Source: Corynebacterium sp. p3-SID1056 (GTDB lineage Bacteria; Actinomycetota; Actinomycetes; Mycobacteriales; Mycobacteriaceae). Taken from it: a DNA stretch of 42,460 bases. A model generated the notes under the pieces. It had not been told where the DNA came from. It ran no database searches and saw only the letters and a program-made list of their open reading frames with translations. The position numbers and the translations under genes were made by a program. The stretch is taken from contig NZ_JALXXL010000015.1 in NCBI RefSeq assembly GCF_025152525.1, forward strand, positions 1 to 42,460. The letters are read 5' to 3'. Of the stretch, positions 23,411 to 32,289 are shown in pieces. The first letter of the stretch is position 1; the number at the start of each line of letters is the position of its first letter.

Positions 23411-24370
23411 GTGAATACTGTGAACCCTGGTGATGGACATCGCGGACGAGACGAGTTTCCGCGCGAGACCGACGAGTACCGCGGCGCCCACCGCCGCGCC
23501 GACGAGCCGGACGAGGCGTATGAGGAATACGAATGCGTGGAGGCCGAGCCGGTTGACGCGGCAGGTGCCGGGTATCCCGCTGCAGAAGAGGAGCGGGCAG
23601 GTTCGACTGCCGCAGCCACCGGAGATGGCGCTGCAGCAGCTGGCCTGCCGAAGCGCGGGCTCGCGATGATTCTGCTGGCAGTCGGCCTGCTCCTGCTGCT
23701 GTGGGGAATTTTCGCGCTGGGCAAGGGCGGCGACTCTTCCGGCGACTCCTCCGAAAATGCGGCGCAAGAGACCCCGGTTTCGCAGCCAGCAGACGCTGGC
23801 GCGAGCGACCCGAGCGCGTCGGGCGCAGCCAACGGTGACGCCGCAAACAACAACGCTGCCGACAACAACGCTGCCGACAAAGAAGCCGGCAAAGAAGCAG
23901 ACAACGCTGCCAGCAAGGACGCGGGCAACGACGCGGAAAGCGCCGACAAACCCGCTGACGCTGCCAACAACAACCCCGAAAACAACAACCCCAACGGCGC
24001 AGCGCAGCCCAACCCGGCCGCGCCGGACCTGACGGCGCAGAACGCGCAGGTCTACGTGTACAACAACTCTGGCGTTCCGGAGCTGGCTAGCCAGACCGCC
24101 GGCAAGCTCGACGGGCAGTACTCGGTGGCGAACAACTCGCGCGATGCTGCTGCGATGAATATGCCGGAGCAGACCTTCGGCGTCTTCCCGGAGACCTTCG
24201 TGTTCTATAACCCGCAGGTCACTGGCGCGGAGCAGGTCGCTGCGGATATCGCGCAGCGTGTCGGGGGTACCCCGCGCGCGACGAATGACCTGCCGGGCGG
24301 TGAGACGCAGCTGCCGTCGGAGGCGATCCAGAATCGTCACGCCATCACGGTCGTGCTCGCAGGCCAGTAA
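23411..24370 (+). CDS. Membrane-anchored protein with LytR C-terminal domain
   Basis: A 319-residue protein: hydrophilic acidic cytoplasmic N-terminus (about 80 residues), one transmembrane helix (about 85-105, MILLAVGLLLLLWGIFALG), an extracellular Ala/Asn/Asp low-complexity linker with AANNNA-D repeats (about 125-205), then a LytR_C domain (about 210-316; VYVYNNSGVPELASQTAGKL to RHAITVVLAG). It lacks the LytR-CpsA-Psr catalytic domain, so it is not itself a ligase; a role in envelope assembly is inferred. GTG 23402 is an alternative start three codons upstream. Confidence 0.83.
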   Translation: MNTVNPGDGHRGRDEFPRETDEYRGAHRRADEPDEAYEEYECVEAEPVDAAGAGYPAAEEERAGSTAAATGDGAAAAGLPKRGLAMILLAVGLLLLLWGIFALGKGGDSSGDSSENAAQETPVSQPADAGASDPSASGAANGDAANNNAADNNAADKEAGKEADNAASKDAGNDAESADKPADAANNNPENNNPNGAAQPNPAAPDLTAQNAQVYVYNNSGVPELASQTAGKLDGQYSVANNSRDAAAMNMPEQTFGVFPETFVFYNPQVTGAEQVAADIAQRVGGTPRATNDLPGGETQLPSEAIQNRHAITVVLAGQ

Positions 24371-24426
24371 GCAAGGCCAGTAACCCGGGTCTGAAAGCAA
24401 ATGCCCGGGTTTCGGGCGCTGCAACA

Positions 24427-24432
24427 TAGACT
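24427..24432 (+). promoter_or_regulatory. -10 element of the glutamate-cysteine ligase-like gene
   Basis: TAGACT ends 8 nt before ATG 24441, with no Shine-Dalgarno in between; a leaderless or nearly leaderless start is likely. Confidence 0.35.
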
Positions 24433-24440
24433 TGAGCGCT

Positions 24441-25577
24441 ATGGATCCTTATCGCGATTTTGCACGATCCGCGGCGCCGACCCTCGGCGTGGAGTGGGAG
24501 GTCGGCGTGGTCGACCCCGGCACGCGCGACCTGGTGCCGCACGCCGAGCGCGTGATTGAGCAGGTGGAACGGGAGCACCCCGGCACCCACCTTGAGCGCG
24601 AATTCCTGCAAAATACGATCGAGCTGGTCACACCCATCTGCAAGAACACGCGCGAGGCAGTCGATGCCCTCTCCACGGACCTGACAAAGATCCGTGGTGC
24701 CGCGGAGGCGCAGGGTCTGAAGCTGTGGGCCGGCGGCGGCCACCCTTTTTCCGATTTCCGCGAGCAGCCGTTAAGCCCCAAGCTCACCTACAAGGAGATC
24801 ATTAACCGTACGCAGTACTGGGGTCAGCAGATGCTGTTATGGGGCATTCACTGCCATGTCGGCATTAGCCACGAGGACCGCGTCTGGCCGATCATCAACG
24901 CGATCATGACCAAGTACCCGCACCTTCTGGTCATTTCCGCCTCGAGCCCGGGGTGGGACGGCATCGATACCGGCTACGCCTCGAACCGCACCATGCTGTA
25001 CCAGCAGCTTCCGACTGCCGGCATGCCGTACCAGTTCCGCGACTGGGACGAGTGGGTGCAGTTCATGCGCGAGCAGCAGACCTCCGGCGTGATTAGCCAC
25101 ACCGGCAGTATGCATTTCGACGTCCGCCCTGCCGCCAAGTGGGGCACCGTCGAGGTGCGCATTAGCGACGCCACCTCCAACCTGCGCGAACTCGCAGGCA
25201 TCGTAGCACTCACGCACTGCCTCGTGGTCTACTACGACCGCATGATCGACGCCGGGGAACAGCTGCCCACGCTGCAGCCTTGGCATGTCGCGGAGAACAA
25301 GTGGCGCGGCGCGCGCTACGGGCTCGACGCGTTGGTGATTACCAGCCGCGATACGGATGAGCGATGGGTTACCGACGAGCTGGACGACATGCTGGTCGAG
25401 CTGCGGCCGATCGCCGAGGAGCTGGATTGCGTCGACGAGCTCGAGATCGTCCGTGAAATCATGGAGCGCGGCGCGGGTTACCAGCGGCAGCGCAAGATCT
25501 ACCAGGCCACGGGCGATTGGAAGCGCGTGGTGGATGCGACCTGCGACGAGATGTTTGCCATGCAGCCGCCGCGCTAG
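24441..25577 (+). CDS. Glutamate-cysteine ligase-like enzyme (YbdK/GCS2 family)
   Basis: A 378-residue carboxylate-amine ligase of the GCS2/YbdK family. The signatures [11 protein letters not shown] at the N-terminus (metal/ATP Glu residues), [44 protein letters not shown] and the [11 protein letters not shown] segment follow the family order. It can form a gamma-glutamyl bond from glutamate and an amino compound, classically cysteine. Corynebacteria use mycothiol rather than glutathione, so gamma-glutamylcysteine for another pathway or another substrate is possible. ATG 24441 is preferred over TTG 24432. It converges on mrpG with a 9-bp gap. Confidence 0.85.
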   Translation: MDPYRDFARSAAPTLGVEWEVGVVDPGTRDLVPHAERVIEQVEREHPGTHLEREFLQNTIELVTPICKNTREAVDALSTDLTKIRGAAEAQGLKLWAGGGHPFSDFREQPLSPKLTYKEIINRTQYWGQQMLLWGIHCHVGISHEDRVWPIINAIMTKYPHLLVISASSPGWDGIDTGYASNRTMLYQQLPTAGMPYQFRDWDEWVQFMREQQTSGVISHTGSMHFDVRPAAKWGTVEVRISDATSNLRELAGIVALTHCLVVYYDRMIDAGEQLPTLQPWHVAENKWRGARYGLDALVITSRDTDERWVTDELDDMLVELRPIAEELDCVDELEIVREIMERGAGYQRQRKIYQATGDWKRVVDATCDEMFAMQPPR

Positions 25578-25586
25578 CGGCAGCGC

Positions 25587-25973
25587 TTAGGGGTCGACGC
25601 GCTTGGGGTGGTAGTCGGCGGGACGGTCGTTGCGGCTGAGCTGGTCGTCGCCGCCGTAGAGGCCTTCGCGGCGGGCGACGCGGCCGAGGCGCTGCGCGGT
25701 CACCGGGTTCGTCATGAGCGCGAAGAGCACGAGCAGGACGAGCATGCCTAGGTCGCCGCGGTGGTGGACGGAGAAGTCGGGCGAGTTGACGAGCCGGATG
25801 AAGGTGCCCACGAACATCAGCAGCAGGCCGGTGGTCTGCGGCTTGGTGATCGCGTGGACGCGCGCCATGGTGGAACCGAAGCGGACGGTGCCCACGGCGG
25901 CTGAAAAGACCATGAAGGCGCCGGGGAGGATGAACAGGAGCGACAGGGCGTCGAAAAGCAGGTGCCAATTCAT
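25587..25973 (-). CDS. mrpG: Mrp Na+/H+ antiporter subunit G
   Basis: Last gene of the Mrp operon, 128 residues, with three hydrophobic helices and the family pattern PGAFMVFSAAVGTVRFG...ARVHAITKPQTTG. The charged tail (about 30 residues, YGGDDQLSRNDRPADYHP) is cytoplasmic. The ATG at 25973 overlaps the mrpF stop (ATGA); a longer frame to 26102 overlaps mrpF fully and is rejected. It acts with the other Mrp subunits in one membrane complex that exchanges cytoplasmic Na+ for H+. Confidence 0.92.
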   Translation of the reverse strand: MNWHLLFDALSLLFILPGAFMVFSAAVGTVRFGSTMARVHAITKPQTTGLLLMFVGTFIRLVNSPDFSVHHRGDLGMLVLLVLFALMTNPVTAQRLGRVARREGLYGGDDQLSRNDRPADYHPKRVDP

Positions 25974-26248
25974 AGCGAACCATCCCTCTTGCGGAAGCGG
26001 GCGACGGAAATCGAGGCGATGAAGCCGAGCAGGGCGATCACCATCATGACGTTGACCACGGTGGTATCCAGCGTCCAGCAGATGTAGAGCGCAAGCGCGC
26101 ACTGCAGCGAGGCGGTGATCGCGTCGTTGCCGAGTACGCGGTCCATGGAGTCGGGGCCGACGATGACGCGCCAGCCGAGCAGGGCGAAGCCGATGGCGAT
26201 GAGCACCGCGGCGATGCCGAGGAACACGTTGTAGACGGTGGGGTCCAT
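25970..26248 (-). CDS. mrpF: Mrp Na+/H+ antiporter subunit F
   Basis: A 92-residue protein with three helices and the MrpF pattern GPDSMDRVLGNDAITAS (cf. family GPxxxDRvlalD). It starts at ATG 26248 with GGAGGT 7 nt upstream and is separated by 3 nt from mrpE. Confidence 0.93.
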   Translation of the reverse strand: MDPTVYNVFLGIAAVLIAIGFALLGWRVIVGPDSMDRVLGNDAITASLQCALALYICWTLDTTVVNVMMVIALLGFIASISVARFRKRDGSL

Positions 26249-26251
26249 GGG

Positions 26252-26770
26252 TTACCTCCTGCTTTCGAAGATGGCGATCATTTGACGCTCAAGCTTGGCG
26301 ACGTTCGCGAGTTCCCGCTCGATGGCGCGTTCGTTATCGGCGTCGAGGACGTGGATGGTCCACTCGCGGTCGGCGAGGTTGATATCGGTGACGGAGCCGC
26401 CGGGCTGCAAGTTGTAGGCGCAGGTGGCCACGTACAGGACGAACTCGCTGCTCAGGCGCATGGGGGCCGTGAGGATCGCGTTGCGCGGCGGCTCGGCGGG
26501 GCGCAGCGCGAGCCAGCTGACCTTTGCGGAGGCGACGATGAGGTCGCGCAGCCACGTGGCGATGAAAAGCGCGAGGCGTCCCCAGTGGATGCGGTAGCCG
26601 TGGTTGGGGATGCGCGGCAGGGGCAACAGCAGCACGACCGCGAGCGCGAGCCCGAGTCCTGCGGCGAAGTTACCCCAGCTCAGCTCGCCCATCAGTAGGA
26701 TCCACATCACGGTCAGCCAGACGACGAACCAGGGGCGGAAGCGGTGCTTGATACCGATTAATGGACTCAT
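26252..26770 (-). CDS. mrpE: Mrp Na+/H+ antiporter subunit E
   Basis: A 172-residue MnhE-type subunit: two to three N-terminal helices (WFVVWLTVMWILLMGELSW and GLGLALAVVLLLPLPRI), a third near residues 60-80, and a hydrophilic C-terminal part with SVTDINLADREWTIHVLD, the typical MrpE sequence. The ATG at 26770 overlaps the mrpD stop (ATGA). The very long frame reaching 27715 is a shadow over mrpD. Confidence 0.92.
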   Translation of the reverse strand: MSPLIGIKHRFRPWFVVWLTVMWILLMGELSWGNFAAGLGLALAVVLLLPLPRIPNHGYRIHWGRLALFIATWLRDLIVASAKVSWLALRPAEPPRNAILTAPMRLSSEFVLYVATCAYNLQPGGSVTDINLADREWTIHVLDADNERAIERELANVAKLERQMIAIFESRR

Positions 26771-28590
26771 TGAGCGCTCACCTCCGGTCCGCGCACTGGC
26801 GTCGGGACTGTCTCGGTGGTCACGCCTTGGGTGGGCGCGCCGGGGTTGAGCCCGTGTTGGCTGCGGTGCCTGTACAGAGTGTCCGAACTGCCGTATTCGT
26901 CCTGCGGGGTGACAAAACGCTCCGGGCGGCGCGTCGGCGCCTCGGGCTCGGCGACTTCGCCCTCGACCCCGCCGCCGGGGACGGTGTCGAGCACGGCGCT
27001 GCGGTAGATCGAGTTGTCCTGGGCGGACTCGGCGGCGCGGTCGGTGATGTGTGAGATCGGGCCGGCGAGAAAGGTGATCGAGACGGACGCCGCGACGAGC
27101 AGTGCGGTGGACAAAAACATGCCGGTGGGGACGCGGCCGACGTCGGCGCGCTCGGCGAGCTGGGTGGTGGCGCCGCGCTCCGCCAGGTTGGCGGGCCGGG
27201 CCATGGCCACGTCTCCCTCGGGGGCGTCGGCGCGGTCGCGGAGGAAGCCCTTGGACCAGACGAGGATCATGGCGTAGAGCGTCAACAGCGAAGTGACCAC
27301 GGCGCCGCCGATGAGGACCCACGCCAGCCAGGAGCCGTCGGCGGCGCCGGCTTGGATGAGCATGACCTTGCCCAGGAACCCGGAGAACGGGGGAATGCCG
27401 CCGAGGTTGAGCGCGGGGATGAAGTAGAGCAGCGCGATGACGGGGGCCGTGTAGAGCAGTGAGCCGAGCCGGCGCAGCTGCGCGGAGCCTGCCTGGCGCT
27501 CGATCAGACCGACGACGAGGAACAGCGAGGTCTGCACCAGAATGTGGTGGACGGCGTAGAAGATCGCGCCGGACAGGCCCGCCATGGAGCCGAGCGCGAT
27601 ACCGAAGATCATGTAGCCGATGTGGGAGACCAGCGTAAAGGACAGCAGGCGCTTGATGTCGTTTTGGGCCAGCGCGCCCATCACGCCGACGATCATGGTC
27701 AGCAGCGCGACCCACATGAGCAGGGTGTCGAGGGTGCCGTCGGTAAAGACGGTGGAGCGCATGCGAATGATGGCGTAGACACCCACCTTGGTCAACAGGC
27801 CCGCGAACACGGCCGTGACCAGGGAGGCGGCGGTGGGGTACGAGTCGGGCAGCCAGGCGTCCAGGGGGAAGACGGCGGCCTTGATGCCGAAGGCCACGAG
27901 CAGGGTGGCGAAGATGGCGGCGCTGGTGCCGTCGGGGATGTCCTCCATGCGCAGTCCGGCGTGCGCCATGTTCACGGTGCCCACCGCGGCGTAGACCAGC
28001 GCGAGCGCGAACAAGAACACCATGGAGGAGGCCATGGAGACCATGACGTAGCCGATGCCGCTGCGCACGCGCCCGGGCGAGGCACCCAGGGTGAGCAGGA
28101 CGTAGGAGGCAACCAAGAAGACTTCGAAGCCGACGTAGAGGTTGAACAGGTCCCCGGCCAAGAACGAGAGGTTCACGCCGAGGCAGAGCAGCATGTAGAT
28201 GGGCAGGAAGACGGCGACTGGATCGTCATCGTCGCCGTCGCGAAGCCCCTGCGAGATGCCGTACCACATGACCGCGAACAGGACGATCGCGGAGACGAAC
28301 AGCATGATGGTGGACAGTCGGTCGGCCACGAGCGTGATGCCGATCGGCGCGTCCCAGCCGCCCATCTGCACCGTCTGGATGCCGTGGACGTCCGCGACGA
28401 TGATCATCGTGCCCGCGATCACCGCCAGTGCAAACAGGGTGAGCAGGGCGATCGCGCGCTGTACTTGGACGTGTTTGCCGGTGACCAGGATCAGTGCTGC
28501 GGCGATGGCAGGCATGACCAGCGGCATGACGATGAGGTAGGGCATGGCGGCAAGCGCCGCGTCGGCGAAGTCGAACAGGCTAGTGCTCAT
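26767..28590 (-). CDS. mrpD: Mrp Na+/H+ antiporter subunit D
   Basis: A 607-residue, about 14-helix NuoM/N-like proton-pumping subunit. Family residues are seen in the FLAGDLFNLYVGFEVFLVASYVLL segment (helix 5 Glu), the KAAVFPLDAWLPDSYPTA loop and the LLSFTLVSHIGYM segment. At about 100 residues the C-terminal hydrophilic tail, which carries Pro-rich and Arg-rich stretches, is longer than usual for the family (about 500 residues). GAAGGAGGCGG precedes the ATG. The start overlaps the end of mrpC by 11 nt. Confidence 0.94.
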   Translation of the reverse strand: MSTSLFDFADAALAAMPYLIVMPLVMPAIAAALILVTGKHVQVQRAIALLTLFALAVIAGTMIIVADVHGIQTVQMGGWDAPIGITLVADRLSTIMLFVSAIVLFAVMWYGISQGLRDGDDDDPVAVFLPIYMLLCLGVNLSFLAGDLFNLYVGFEVFLVASYVLLTLGASPGRVRSGIGYVMVSMASSMVFLFALALVYAAVGTVNMAHAGLRMEDIPDGTSAAIFATLLVAFGIKAAVFPLDAWLPDSYPTAASLVTAVFAGLLTKVGVYAIIRMRSTVFTDGTLDTLLMWVALLTMIVGVMGALAQNDIKRLLSFTLVSHIGYMIFGIALGSMAGLSGAIFYAVHHILVQTSLFLVVGLIERQAGSAQLRRLGSLLYTAPVIALLYFIPALNLGGIPPFSGFLGKVMLIQAGAADGSWLAWVLIGGAVVTSLLTLYAMILVWSKGFLRDRADAPEGDVAMARPANLAERGATTQLAERADVGRVPTGMFLSTALLVAASVSITFLAGPISHITDRAAESAQDNSIYRSAVLDTVPGGGVEGEVAEPEAPTRRPERFVTPQDEYGSSDTLYRHRSQHGLNPGAPTQGVTTETVPTPVRGPEVSAQ

Positions 28591-29071
28591 CGTCCGCCTC
28601 CTTCACCGGGGTTTCGAAGGAGCGGGGGCCGAAGGAGTCGCCGGTCTCGCTGGGTTTGCCGGTCTCCGGGTCGTCGGAGCGGTCGTGGTCGGGCGCGGCC
28701 GCGGGCAGCGAAGGCCGCGCGGCGATGGCGCGGTCCTCCTCGTCGCGCTCGATGACGTCGTCGGTGCGGTAGCGGTACTGCCGGTAGGCCAGCGCGAGCA
28801 TGAAGGCGCTCATCGCCATGGAAATCACAATCGCGGTGAGGATCATTGCCTGCGCGAGCGGGTCGGCGCTGTCTCCAAACAGCGTTGAGTCGCGCCCGAG
28901 AATCGGCGGCGCGCCGGCCTGCCCGCCGGACTGCAAGAGCAGCAGGTTCGCGCCGTTGCCGATCAGCAGCACGCCCATGATCATGCGGGTCATCGCGCGG
29001 TCGAGCATGAGGTACACGCCCGCCGCGATGAGCACGCCGGAGCCAATCAAGAGGAAGAGGTTCGCTTCCAT
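28580..29071 (-). CDS. mrpC: Mrp Na+/H+ antiporter subunit C
   Basis: A 163-residue NuoK-like subunit with three helices and the conserved GNGANLLLL and DPLAQAMILTAIVISMAMSA segments. A charged tail of about 55 residues (DDVIERDEEDRAIAARP onward) extends beyond the usual length of about 113. Shine-Dalgarno AAAGGAG precedes the ATG at 29071, which abuts the mrpA stop. Confidence 0.93.
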   Translation of the reverse strand: MEANLFLLIGSGVLIAAGVYLMLDRAMTRMIMGVLLIGNGANLLLLQSGGQAGAPPILGRDSTLFGDSADPLAQAMILTAIVISMAMSAFMLALAYRQYRYRTDDVIERDEEDRAIAARPSLPAAAPDHDRSDDPETGKPSETGDSFGPRSFETPVKEADDEH

Positions 29072-32000
29072 CTACTCGCTCCTTTCTGTATTGGGCCCTT
29101 TGCTTATCGACGCCTCGCCTACCTCTACCGCACTCGATCCCGTCGTGGAAACGGCGGCCCGGTCCGAGGCGCGCGCCGCCCTGCGGCGGGTCTGCAGCCG
29201 GCGGCGCAGGGCGTTCTTGGCCTGCAGCTGGCGGGCGCGGTCGCGGGCGCGCTGCTTGCGGGTGTCCTCTTCGCGGTCGAGGTAGGCGCCCATGGAGCCG
29301 AGGATGTGCATGGTCAGGCCCACGACGATGAGGTACACGCCGGCGTCGAAAAGCAGGGCGGAGGGCACGACGAACTCGCCGATCAGCGGCAGCGATGCGG
29401 TGGCGTAGCCGGACATGAGCGGCGGGTTGCCGGCAAACATCGGGACGACGACGCAGGTGGCGGAGAGCAAGATGCCGGTGCCCAAGAGCTTCGCGGGGTC
29501 GACGGGTAGTGCCTCCTCGATTTCGGCGCGGCCGCCCGCCAGGTAGCGCAGCGTGAACGCGAGGGCGGCGACGAGGCCGCCGGCGAAGCCACCGCCCGGC
29601 GCGTTGTGGCCGGAGAAGAAGAAGTAGAAGGAGAGCAAGATGATGGACGGGAAGAAGATGCGGGTGACCACGTCCACCATGATGGAGCGGTTCTGCGCGC
29701 GTTCGGTGTCCACGCCCGAGGCGAGCCAGCGTGGCTTGTTCGTGGACAGCGTTGGGCGTCGGGAAGCGCGGCCGAATTTGCCGGTGCCGAAGATGAGGCT
29801 GGCCACGCCGGTCGCCGCGATGACGAGCACGAGGATTTCGCCGAAGGTATCGGCGGCGCGCAGGTCCACGAGCAGCACGTTGACGGTGTTGCGGCCGTGG
29901 CCGATCTCGTAGGCCAGGTCCGGCATGTGGGTGGAGATCGGCTGGGCTTGGCGTGCGGAGATCGCCGTCATCGCCACGATGACGACGGAGACGCCGGTGC
30001 CGATGGACAGCCAGGCGCGCAGGCGGTTGTCGTCGGTGCGCGGCTCCACCTCGGTGGGCATCTTGCGCAGCACCAGCATGAACACCACCATCACGATGGT
30101 CTCCACCAGCGCCTGTGTCAGCGCGAGGTCGGGCGCGCCGTGGAGGGCGAAGATGAAGGCCATGGCGTAGCCGGTCAGCCCCACCATCACCACGCCGGAG
30201 AGGCGGTTGCGCTGCAGTGTGGCGAAGACGGCCATGGCGCACATGAGGCAGACGACCATGCCTTGCCACGGGGAGTCCCACAGGATCATGCGGATGTCGT
30301 TGCTCTCGCCGAGGATCATGGCGCCGAGGGGGACCACCATGAGCGTGGCGAAGATGACGGCCAGGTTGATCGACAGCGAGCCGCGCTGCGTCGATGCGGT
30401 GAGCTTGAGCGAGGCGTTGCGCAACACGCTCAGGATGGCGTCCCAGAGCTCGTCGGCGTCGCCAAGCGCGGGTTTGGCAAAGGCGGCGCGCTTGATCAGC
30501 TTGCGCTGCCAGAACACGATCGCGCCGGCGGTGACGATGACGGCGGTGAGGATCAGGGGCGTGGTGATGCCGTGCCACAGCTTCAGGTCGTGGCTTTCCG
30601 CGGTGGGGAAGCGCACGTTGAGGTAGGTGTTGATCGCGTCGGAAAGCCAGCCGGGCAGAAGCCCGAAGGCGATGGTGGCCAGGGTGAGCAGGGCCGGGGA
30701 GATCGCGAGCCGCGGCCCGATGTGGTGCATGTCGGCGACGGCTGGCGAGACCCCCTGATCCTTGTGCGCCTCCTTCGTGGCGAAGGCGCCCCAGAGGAAG
30801 TACAGGGAGTACGCCATGGTGAGGATCGAGCCGACGACCAGGGCCACCAGGGTGAGGTGGCCCGGCATACCGTGCAGCAGCTCCTCGTTGAGGATCGCCT
30901 CGAGCGCGGCCTCCTTGGCGATGAAGCCGAACAGCGGCGGGATACCCGCCATCGACGCCGCCGAGACCAGCGCCAGTGCCGCGATGAACGGTTCGCGGCG
31001 CGCCAGTCCGGACAGCTCGCCAATGTCGCGGGTGCCGGTGGTGTGGTCGATTGCGCCGACGATCATAAACAGCGTCGCCTTGAACATGGAGTGCGCAAAG
31101 GTGATCGCGAGCCCGGCCATCGTCGCCTCGCGCGAACCCACCCCGATCACGGCGGTGATGAAGCCCAGCTGGGAGACGGTGCCGTAGGCCAGGATCAGTT
31201 TGAGGTCGCGCTGCTTGAGCGCCATCCAGCCGCCCAGCAGCATGGTGAACAGGCCCGTGGTGATGACCACGAGGTGCCAGGTGTTCACCGCAGCCATGTC
31301 GGGGGCGAGGCGGGCGACAAGGTAGATACCGGCCTTGACCATCGCCGCGGAGTGCAGGTAGGCCGACACCGGGGTCGGGGCGGCCATCGCGCCGGGCAGC
31401 CAGAAGTGCCAGGGAGCCTGCGCCGACTTGGTCAGTGCGCCAAGCATGATCAGCACGATCGCCGTCGAGATCGCCGGGGTGTTCTCCAAGTCCGCGAACT
31501 GGGAGATCTGGCTGAGCCGCCAGATGCCCGTGTTGAAGCCAAGCAGGTTGATGCCCACCAGCATGGCGAGCCCGCCGAAGGTGGTGATCATCAGCGCCTG
31601 GATCGCCGCCCTGCGTGACGACGCCCGCTCGCCGTAGTAGGAAACGAGCAGGTAGGACAGGACGGAGGTCAGCTCCCAGAACACGTACATCAACAGGAAG
31701 CTGTCCGAGATGACCAGCCCGTACATCACGGTGGCGAACATGGTCAGCTCGCCGCCGAACTTGGCTAGGCGGCGCGGGTTGGAGTCGAAATAGCCCCAGC
31801 AGTACAGCAGGACCAGCGCGCCCACACCCAGGATGATCAGGCTAAACAGGCCCGCCAGCGCGTCGAGGCGAAAATCTAAGTTGAGGTTTGCCGACGGCAT
31901 CCACGGGTACCGGGCAACGATCTCGCCCTGGTTTGCAAACACGCCGCGCTGGAACAGGCTGACTACCCACACAAAGCCGCCGAGGGGGACCGTGGCCAAT

Positions 32001-32086
32001 ACCGCGAAGGCTGGGCGCCCAAGCGCGCGGATCAGCAACGGGGCGCAGGCCGTGGCGACAAGCAGCGCGGCGAGCAATGTGAGCAC
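29072..32086 (-). CDS. mrpA: Mrp Na+/H+ antiporter subunit A fused with subunit B
   Basis: A 1004-residue NuoL-like subunit. The N-terminal half carries the proton-channel residues (YVFWELTSVLSYLLVSYY; KSAQAPWHFWLPGAMAAPTPVSAYLHSAAMVKAG; GTVSQLGF), followed by the MrpA-specific C-terminal helices with FALHGAPDLALTQALVE. From about residue 820 an MnhB domain is joined in frame (ARIFFPSIILLSFYFFFSGHNAPGGGFAGGL), so there is no separate mrpB. The last 90 residues are a basic cytoplasmic tail. The GTG at 32086 follows AAGGAGGGG. As first gene of the six-gene operon, it depends on the promoter region 32087-32289. Confidence 0.94.
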   Translation of the reverse strand: MLTLLAALLVATACAPLLIRALGRPAFAVLATVPLGGFVWVVSLFQRGVFANQGEIVARYPWMPSANLNLDFRLDALAGLFSLIILGVGALVLLYCWGYFDSNPRRLAKFGGELTMFATVMYGLVISDSFLLMYVFWELTSVLSYLLVSYYGERASSRRAAIQALMITTFGGLAMLVGINLLGFNTGIWRLSQISQFADLENTPAISTAIVLIMLGALTKSAQAPWHFWLPGAMAAPTPVSAYLHSAAMVKAGIYLVARLAPDMAAVNTWHLVVITTGLFTMLLGGWMALKQRDLKLILAYGTVSQLGFITAVIGVGSREATMAGLAITFAHSMFKATLFMIVGAIDHTTGTRDIGELSGLARREPFIAALALVSAASMAGIPPLFGFIAKEAALEAILNEELLHGMPGHLTLVALVVGSILTMAYSLYFLWGAFATKEAHKDQGVSPAVADMHHIGPRLAISPALLTLATIAFGLLPGWLSDAINTYLNVRFPTAESHDLKLWHGITTPLILTAVIVTAGAIVFWQRKLIKRAAFAKPALGDADELWDAILSVLRNASLKLTASTQRGSLSINLAVIFATLMVVPLGAMILGESNDIRMILWDSPWQGMVVCLMCAMAVFATLQRNRLSGVVMVGLTGYAMAFIFALHGAPDLALTQALVETIVMVVFMLVLRKMPTEVEPRTDDNRLRAWLSIGTGVSVVIVAMTAISARQAQPISTHMPDLAYEIGHGRNTVNVLLVDLRAADTFGEILVLVIAATGVASLIFGTGKFGRASRRPTLSTNKPRWLASGVDTERAQNRSIMVDVVTRIFFPSIILLSFYFFFSGHNAPGGGFAGGLVAALAFTLRYLAGGRAEIEEALPVDPAKLLGTGILLSATCVVVPMFAGNPPLMSGYATASLPLIGEFVVPSALLFDAGVYLIVVGLTMHILGSMGAYLDREEDTRKQRARDRARQLQAKNALRRRLQTRRRAARASDRAAVSTTGSSAVEVGEASISKGPNTERSE

Positions 32087-32289
32087 AGTGCGGACCCCTC
32101 CTTGGGCAGTTCGGATCGAGTTCTCAAGCCGGGCCCGACGTTGCAGTGAAGCAGCGTACGAAGAACGTAGAACTACACCTGAGCAGTACCTGCGGCGCTG
32201 CTCGTTTGCGAAGGGGCGCGTCGAAAGTAGATAGGCGCGGCCAATGTGCCCAACTGTACCGATAAGGTCACAAATTCGCTACTAGCGTG
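32087..32289. other. Intergenic region upstream of the mrp operon
   Basis: About 200 bp between the M20 peptidase stop and the mrpA start, both minus strand. It should hold the mrp promoter, but no convincing -35/-10 pair is visible. GAGCAG (32181-32186) and CTGCTC (32198-32203) form a small inverted repeat. No terminator with a T tract is seen after the peptidase gene. Confidence 0.4.

Noticed and set aside
27544..31618. Long plus-strand frames over mrpD and mrpA (403 and 670 codons)
   Set aside because: Antisense to conserved membrane subunits; His/Asp/Gly-rich composition typical of third-position GC shadows.
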